DNA of 64,000 nt from Liolophura sinensis. Its lineage: Eukaryota > Mollusca > Polyplacophora > Chitonida > Chitonidae. The stretch covers positions 25,057,953-25,121,952 of the forward strand of contig NC_088307.1 of NCBI RefSeq assembly GCF_032854445.1. The letters run 5' to 3'. Under the pieces are notes generated by a model that ran no database searches, had not been told where the DNA came from, and saw only the letters and a list, made by a program, of their open reading frames with translations. Shown here piece after piece: positions 62,001-64,000 of this stretch. Position numbers and translations under genes: made by a program. The first letter of the stretch is position 1. Each line of letters opens with the position of its first letter.

Positions 62001-63206
62001 GTTTTGGATTGTCCTACTTTCTGTACTTCATTCATAGATGGAGTAAGTTGAGCCGCACCTATCTGTGCTAGTATCAGCTAAGAATGTGTGGTGACGACAT
62101 TTGTCTCCCGTTCATATTCAGCCTTATTCATACACAGGCTGCTTGATTGATCGTGTGACTGACTGACTGACAGCTATTAGGAATTCAGTCAGTTGGACAA
62201 CCATTCAAGTCAAATCAGAACTTTTGGTTCTGAAATTTTTACCAAACAAATCTCAGAAAACCTTCCTGAGATCAATCAAACTCTCAGAATCATAATGTGG
62301 TGAATTTTTGGGTCATTAACCCTAATTATTATTCATTCATGGACTGTTACTTGCAGAACACCTGTCAACACATGCACATGCGGGAGCAGTTCTACATAAG
62401 CTAACATCCTTACTGATGAAAGAGTTTCTTTTTTTTTTTTGGTGCTCAAAATAATGGCCAAATCTAGAATCCCACCACTTCAGTAAAAGTTTATTGACTT
62501 CAATTTACTGTTAATAAAAGGACTGGGGGATATCCCATATAAATGAGCCACACCAATAGCGAATTTTCAAGTTGGAACTCTTTTATTGATAAAATTTTTT
62601 TTTTAAAATCCAATCGTACCCTGTGACCTGTCAGAAATATTTTGATGCAAGGTTTGTGTACATTTACTATAATATGTGAATATGAAAACTTTCACATAAA
62701 ATTATTTTGAGTAGATGGACAAGAAAGAAACAACAGGAGCTTGTTTGTGAACTTGAAAGTTTTCCGAAGGAAAGAGGTGTCTTTTCGTTTAGAGAACACA
62801 GCGAGGCAGGTTACCTGTAAACCGATGTCCGCAAAAGTTGAATAACATTTTTCGTGAACAGCCCATTCACATTTATACGGTCATGTTCTGGATAAATACA
62901 TGCATCAAGGCAAACTGATGTTTTTTGTTTAAATAGTATACGTGTGTTGTAATGGAAAAACAAAGCTTGTGTGCTTGTACTGCATATGACAGGCTCTTCC
63001 AGTGAAAAGATACTTTTGTTTACACACATGCATTTGTATCACTGTTTTTTTTTTTAGATTACCTGATGCATATTCATATTGCAGGAGCAGCCAGTAGTAA
63101 AATGGAGAGGGTCCCAAGGAGGGGTATACTGAAGAAGCCAGAGGAGGAAGGAGAGGGCAGTGAAGACTCTTACCTGTATTGTAATGTGCCTGACCATCAT
63201 GAGATG
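34637..63206 (+). CDS. CNTRL: Centriolin, N-terminal two-thirds (20 coding exons, open at the window end)
   Basis: Exons: 34637-34832, 35220-35347, 36543-36815, 37893-38079, 38572-38765, 39271-39399, 39931-40156, 41141-41307, 41679-41816, 42384-42537, 44521-44741, 45019-45330, 46980-47898, 48503-48616, 49649-50112, 51230-51334, 51766-52081, 52898-53047, 56307-56861, 63085-63206. All join in frame: 5,070 nt, 1,690 codons. All introns are GT-AG except intron 4 (GC-AG). Match to vertebrate centriolin (CEP110) runs throughout: GIRYITEGLIKKIAKEDNL, VPVWLSKKLRALRVFRIAKN, ELAFYKIDSKFE, DESPYIGRARYKANKFA, and in the last exon LYCNVPDHHEM. Centriolin sits on mother-centriole subdistal appendages and the midbody and serves cytokinetic abscission and ciliogenesis (known in vertebrates). 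The start is MKKSKSPLTVFSPKL, after a 5' UTR acceptor at 34604. The C-terminal coiled coil lies beyond the window. Confidence 0.95.
35624..35930. mobile_element. MITE-like element with GGCCACACCA ends, in centriolin intron 2
   Basis: The left end AGGCCACACCACTTTAAACT is matched, inverted, by AAATAAAATTGGTGCGCCTT at the right. Further inward, GGGCAGAATAA pairs with TTGCTGGCTG-type sequence. A related copy lies at 53140-53390. Partial copies (AATTGGTGTGGCC or AAATTTTGTGGCC ends with ATTTTTATACCTTCT) lie near 44800-44930 and 59745-59840. There is no coding capacity. Confidence 0.65.
36091..36400 (+). repeat. 102-bp tandem repeat, three units, centriolin intron 2
   Basis: Units start CGTACCATAACACCATAAAC at 36091, 36193 and 36295. 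Each contains the near-palindrome GTGTGATTATCACAC (TAACACAC in the third). A minus-strand frame of 107 codons across them is repetitive peptide only, since 102 is a multiple of three. Confidence 0.93.
37144..37268 (+). repeat. Dispersed repeat shared between centriolin introns 3 and 17
   Basis: The block AATAATTTGCACAGTTTTAT, with TTTTCAGCCGCCT before it and ATAACAATTGTATGCA after it, recurs at about 52560-52700 in intron 17. Family unknown. Confidence 0.6.
37570..37775 (+). mobile_element. MITE-like element with CTAAACTTTAGGTGAAATA end, centriolin intron 3
   Basis: It shares with 56036-56232 the order AGAAGCATATAAAGGCC, TTTTTCTGATAAGAAATTA and GCTAAACTTTAGGTGAAATA. The left end is less clear in this copy. 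Other members lie at 50861-51183 (reverse), 56036-56232 and 63776-63990, with a fragment near 35026-35075. Confidence 0.6.
37797..37842 (+). repeat. (GA)n microsatellite, centriolin intron 3
   Basis: About 20 GA units with one AAAG interruption, about 50 bp before the acceptor of exon 4. Confidence 0.95.
38080..38571 (+). other. CNTRL: GC-AG intron 4 of centriolin
   Basis: Exon 4 ends GAACAAG and the intron starts GCAAGC; exon 5 follows ATTCTCAG. Joining them gives ...RFEQ-D-EVEQLERQLEE in frame, matching human ...RF...EEVERLERDLE. No GT donor nearby would keep this frame. GC donors with an otherwise strong AG|GCAAG consensus are a known minority class spliced by the major spliceosome. Confidence 0.85.
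38572..48616 (+). CDS. CNTRL: Centriolin exons 5-14: central coiled coil
   Basis: Residues 262-1119, almost wholly heptad-type, Glu/Lys/Gln/Leu-rich sequence. Exon 6 keeps the conserved TAELTKACEKHYQLEQELAF and exon 7 the non-coiled ESPYIGRARYKANKF linker. Exon 11 carries ELGSIVGGLQTYLQSMKAQ (the human EGVISGLQEYL region). Exon 13 is one unusually large exon of 919 nt (residues 776-1081), including RRRLEHLANVLTRGRSPIQP and a Thr/Asp-rich non-helical break (DPDTATETEGDSLNTEER). Exon 14 has ILERQRGEIDRLNGSL, matching ETMERQRTEIARLQNVL of the human protein. Confidence 0.93.
40167..40443 (-). mobile_element. SINE A, near full length, at the 5' end of centriolin intron 7
   Basis: An antisense copy: tail (TTTATTTATTT, GATTGGTGTTTTACGCCGTA) at the left, tRNA-like head (read on minus: GCTCAGTCGGTTAGCGCGC) at the right. 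It is flanked by the 12-bp direct repeat AGGTAACTAAAA (40155-40166 and 40444-40455). The left repeat contains the last two bases of exon 7 and its GTAACT donor. Confidence 0.92.
43358..43581 (+). pseudogene. Broken fragment resembling KIAA1586/ZMYM-type (hAT-like) zinc-finger proteins
   Basis: Two frames read protein-like in succession. The first (from 43358) gives EEIRSQPDVPASFLQNPNP and then meets a stop. The second gives FDWLLIKDD followed by GLLCKLCKKFN, a CxxC finger start like those in KIAA1586-like and hAT-transposase-derived proteins, and stops at 43581. The frame change and early stop mark it as decayed. It lies within centriolin intron 10. The family call is from motif memory only. 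Confidence 0.4.
45395..46360 (+). repeat. 93-bp minisatellite in centriolin intron 12, about ten units
   Basis: Units carry CCCCATGTTAAGTGAACA, then CAGGATCTGGAACACAAAG and GACTTACAATTTGGCACTGA. Phase marks at 45401, 45494 and 45587 give a 93-bp period. The next interval is longer because a part of the unit is duplicated, and later units carry an extra A in AAAAGAGGGG. Confidence 0.93.
48701..48913. mobile_element. 213-bp MITE with 20-bp inverted ends, centriolin intron 14
   Basis: The left end ATTCCACAAAGTCATTTCTG and right end CAGAAAGGACTTTGTGGAAT are inverted repeats with one mismatch, and the match may extend outwards by CC/GG. The interior is AT-rich and non-coding. A diverged relative lies at about 16120-16280 (shared AAAGCTTAT, GAAATTAAAATTT and TCAATGTTA blocks). 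Confidence 0.8.
49080..49585. mobile_element. Two SINE A remnants in centriolin intron 14
   Basis: About 49080-49165 is a degenerate minus-oriented copy (AGAGTTTTATGCTGTTCTCA, CATATGACAGCAGCCGGCGG). About 49497-49585 is a plus-oriented tail (TGTCCCACCATAATGCTGGC ... TTCTTGAGTATGGCATAAAA) that ends 60 bp before the exon 15 acceptor. Confidence 0.65.
49649..56861 (+). CDS. CNTRL: Centriolin exons 15-19: expanded Pro/Gln/His-rich linker
   Basis: Residues 1120-1649. Exon 15 starts with a short conserved helix (EEEMSRLRGEVNRLKETLAM) and then becomes low-complexity, including a histidine cluster (HHHDHPHAHIQPHHHHPQAA). Exons 16 to 18 are Gly/Pro/Asp/Thr-rich and share little visible homology. Exon 19 is Pro-rich with PMFIPVTPVYAPGNLNDAV and PPPPVPPQHH, comparable in kind to the PPPPG...VYGPPP linker of human centriolin but much longer. 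Splice junctions and frame are consistent (phases 0, 0, 1, 1, 1), yet exons 16-18 rest mainly on splice sites and open frame, so their boundaries are less certain than those of the coiled-coil exons. Confidence 0.8.
50190..50705. mobile_element. Two SINE A copies in opposite orientation, centriolin intron 15
   Basis: About 50190-50395 is a degenerate plus copy with a head remnant (CAGGAACCTCTCACCAATGT, GTGAGTTCAAGTTCAGC). About 50565-50705 is a minus copy (GATTGGTGTTTTACGCTGTA ... CCCGGGGGAAAACCCACGAC) truncated before its head. Confidence 0.75.
50861..51183. mobile_element. MITE-like element (TATTTCACCTAAAGTTT family), reverse copy
   Basis: The left end CTGTATCTCACCTAGTTGAA and right end GAAACTTTAGATGAAATAG are rough inverted repeats. 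Inside, GATTCGGGTTTATTCATC, TATAGGGCCACTAAAGA and TTCTCATCAGAAAAA are the complement of blocks in the copy at 56036-56232. It is longer than that copy, so it may contain an extra insertion. Confidence 0.55.
53140..53390. mobile_element. MITE-like element with GGCCACACCA-type ends, centriolin intron 18
   Basis: It shares with 35624-35930 the left GGCCATGCCATTTTAAATTG, the internal CTAATTTGTGGGAAATGTGG and ACTGTCCCAG, and the right ACACAAAATAAAATTGGCGT. The ends are inverted relative to each other, as in that copy. Confidence 0.6.
53513..54165. mobile_element. Cluster of three SINE A copies in centriolin intron 18
   Basis: 53513-53740 is a degenerate plus copy with head (GTGGTTAGCATGTTAGCCCA) and tail (TGTTTAACACCAATCT). 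53765-53925 is a minus copy from the TTTATTTGATTGGTGTTTCG tail to TATCCACGTAC, where it is truncated. 54065-54165 is a plus tail (GTTTCCTCCCACCATAATGC ... AAAACACCAATCAAATAAAT). Confidence 0.75.
55190..55383 (+). repeat. 29-30 bp tandem repeat, centriolin intron 18
   Basis: About six units of AGACATATACAGCAATTATT plus GTTTTCAAG, in places with GCGATTAC for GCAATTAT. The short frame through it is repeat-driven. Confidence 0.92.
56036..56232. mobile_element. MITE-like element, best copy of the TATTTCRCCTAA family, centriolin intron 18
   Basis: The left end ACTTTATTTCGCCTAAGGTT and right end AAACTTTAGGTGAAATAC are inverted repeats over about 17 bp with two mismatches. The interior holds AGAAGCACATAAAGGCC, CTGATAAAAAATTAATGC and ATGGCCCTATAACTTGG. 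It ends about 75 bp before the acceptor of exon 19. Confidence 0.68.
57247..57501 (+). mobile_element. SINE A, near full length, centriolin intron 19
   Basis: The head GTTGGTTAGTGCACTAGCGC is followed by a good B-box (GTGAGTTCGAGTCC), the CGTGGGAAGGTTTGC body, the GAAATATTCTTGAGTATGGC block and an AAATAAATAAATAAA tail. It is among the best copies for defining the tRNA-derived promoter. Confidence 0.88.
58815..59215 (+). repeat. 78-bp tandem repeat, five units, centriolin intron 19
   Basis: Units start AAGGAATCACATTACATGCA and contain GAGTTATACAGGGTGTTACT and TTTCCTGAGATGGTACTAT. The period is 78 bp and units are nearly identical (CAAGGTG versus CAGGGTG variants), so the array is recent. Confidence 0.94.
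59893..59915 (+). repeat. Poly-C run of 23
   Basis: An uninterrupted run of 23 C followed by ACTCCCCTTCCCCTCC. Its exact length may be unreliable because such runs are hard to sequence. Confidence 0.9.
61075..61290 (+). repeat. 27-bp tandem repeat, eight units, centriolin intron 19
   Basis: The unit is AAATGTGCATCACATGTAAC plus TAAAGGT. As 27 is a multiple of 3, one frame stays open and would encode CASHVTKGK repeats. It contains the palindrome ACATGT. The frame is within an intron, so it is taken as non-coding. Confidence 0.93.
61505..61655 (+). mobile_element. SINE A, 3' half
   Basis: GTGGGAAGGTCTGCCATCAA, GGTTTCCCCCCACAATAATG, GTGAAATATTCTTGAGTGCG and AAAACACCAATGAATC follow in the family order. 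The tRNA-like head is absent. Confidence 0.75.
63085..63206 (+). CDS. CNTRL: Centriolin exon 20: conserved CNVPDHHEM junction
   Basis: The acceptor TCATATTGCAG is followed by 41 codons: a basic RVPRRGILKKPEEEGEGSED stretch and then YLYCNVPDHHEM, closed by ATG|GTAAGAC in phase 0. Human centriolin has LHCNVPEHHNLENEV at the start of its C-terminal coiled coil, so the next exon to the right should begin that coiled coil. Intron 19 before it is 6.2 kb. Confidence 0.9.
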
Positions 63207-64000
63207 GTAAGACAATACAGATTTTGTGGGTTTTCTCACTTCCTTTTCAACCCAAAGCAAAAATACATAAACCCCTTTTCTTTTTCATTGTCCTTGACCT
63301 TGACCTATTTTTGTTATTTCACCTTTACTGTATTTTCAAGGTCATGGGGTCTGTGCTGCCAATGCCTTGAAAACACAATCAGTTCCAATTGTACGTATGA
63401 CCAACAAGTAGGTTATTTAGCCTGGGACCTAAAATTTCTGAAAATTCCATGTGAAATACCTGTACATGGCAGGGCTTGGTTGTTTTAAGCTTAAAACAGA
63501 TTTAAGTTTAAGCCAAGTCTTCAGTTTTGTACTTAGACTAAAATAATTTTGAAAAATTATATGAAATATGATCCAAATCTGCTATTATTATACTTTGACT
63601 TTGGAGAACTGCATTGGCTGCTGAGTTTTGCTAAAAATTTAAATATAAAATATGACTTAATACCAGGATTAGCTAATACACTTTCGAACAACCGGGCTGA
63701 GAATGAACAACTTGGCTGAGAACGAACAACCGGGCTCAGAACAAACAACCCAGGCTCAGAATTCACCAGTGAAGTTCCAACATTTACTTTATTTCATCTG
63801 AAGTTTAGTATATGAAAATGCAGGCAGCACGTAAGATAACACTGATGATGTCAACACGTAAGTTTTTCTGATGAGAAGTTAGTCACACTTGAGAACAGCA
63901 ACACTTAAGTGGCCGTACATAGTAGATGAATCGGGCAGAATCAAGCCAAATGTGTTATTGAGAAATACTAATTTTGAAAGTGAAATACAGTATGTATCCT
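63207..64000. other. CNTRL: Start of centriolin intron 20, with a MITE-like element
   Basis: No exon is visible to the window edge. At about 63776-63990 lies a member of the TATTTC family: it begins CTTTATTTCATCTGAAGTTT, has CTGATGAGAAGTTAGT and AATCGGGCAGAATCAAGCC inside, and ends near AAAGTGAAATACAG. A short GAACAACCGGGCTCAGAA-type repeat (about three units) lies at 63690-63765. Confidence 0.55.

Larger units (their letters stand above)
56862..63084. other. CNTRL: Centriolin intron 19 (6.2 kb)
   Basis: No conserved exon was recognised here. It contains a full SINE A (57247-57501), a 78-bp tandem array (58815-59215), a poly-C run (59893-59915), a 27-bp tandem array (61075-61290), a SINE A tail (61505-61655) and otherwise AT-rich unique sequence. 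Open frames of 60-90 codons are scattered and have no recognisable domain. Confidence 0.6.

Overview
This is intron-rich, repeat-rich animal DNA. GT-AG introns, tRNA-headed SINEs, fold-back elements and minisatellites are everywhere, and the orthologues are of metazoan type. The gene set and the SINE families (tails with TGGTGTTTTACGCCGTACTC, and TTTAACGTCGTACTCAAC) point to a lophotrochozoan, most probably a mollusc. That placement is inference from pattern recognition, not from a search. No bacterial, viral or CRISPR-like system was found.

Layout. Positions 1-2282 are non-coding except for one doubtful exon, and hold a 200-bp fold-back element. Positions 2283-4967 (minus) are one large coding exon of a low-complexity cytoskeletal-type protein with a phostensin/taperin-like N-terminus; its remaining exons lie to the left. 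Positions 4968-10750 are a divergent intergenic spacer with two SINE insertions, one of them palindromic. Positions 10755-16771 (plus) are a complete six-exon tektin-like gene (TEKTL1/CCDC105-like, 419 aa) with an X-box-like RFX site 180 bp upstream. Positions 19465-26425 are one decaying 28-30 bp minisatellite, invaded by a SINE and by a broken Ty3/Gypsy retroelement (about 21.8-25.7 kb, minus). Positions 26.7-27.7 kb are a SINE cluster with one SINE nested in another. Positions 28404-29120 (minus) are HDHD3, a HAD-family hydrolase. Positions 29.1-34.6 kb are intergenic, with a split, inverted SINE around a 94-bp tandem array.

From 34637 to the right edge (plus) lies the 5' part of centriolin (CNTRL). 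Twenty coding exons (5,070 nt, 1,690 codons) join in frame across every junction and give an LRR head, a long coiled coil and an unusually long Pro/His/Gln-rich middle. The gene is still open at the last exon in the window (63085-63206), so the C-terminal coiled coil lies beyond it. Its introns carry MITE-like elements, SINEs and several minisatellites. One SINE sits exactly on a 5' splice site and has duplicated it.

Two of the genes have centriole or cilium roles: the tektin-like protein in axonemal doublets and centriolin at the mother centriole. The phostensin/taperin-like gene suggests actin regulation. No operon-like logic applies; the genes form two divergent pairs (phostensin-like/TEKTL1 and HDHD3/CNTRL). 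The most notable observations are the SINE-duplicated splice donor at 40155-40455, the minisatellite that meets the gag end of the retroelement at 25680-25700, the inverted SINE halves around a satellite, and several unclassified palindromic element families.
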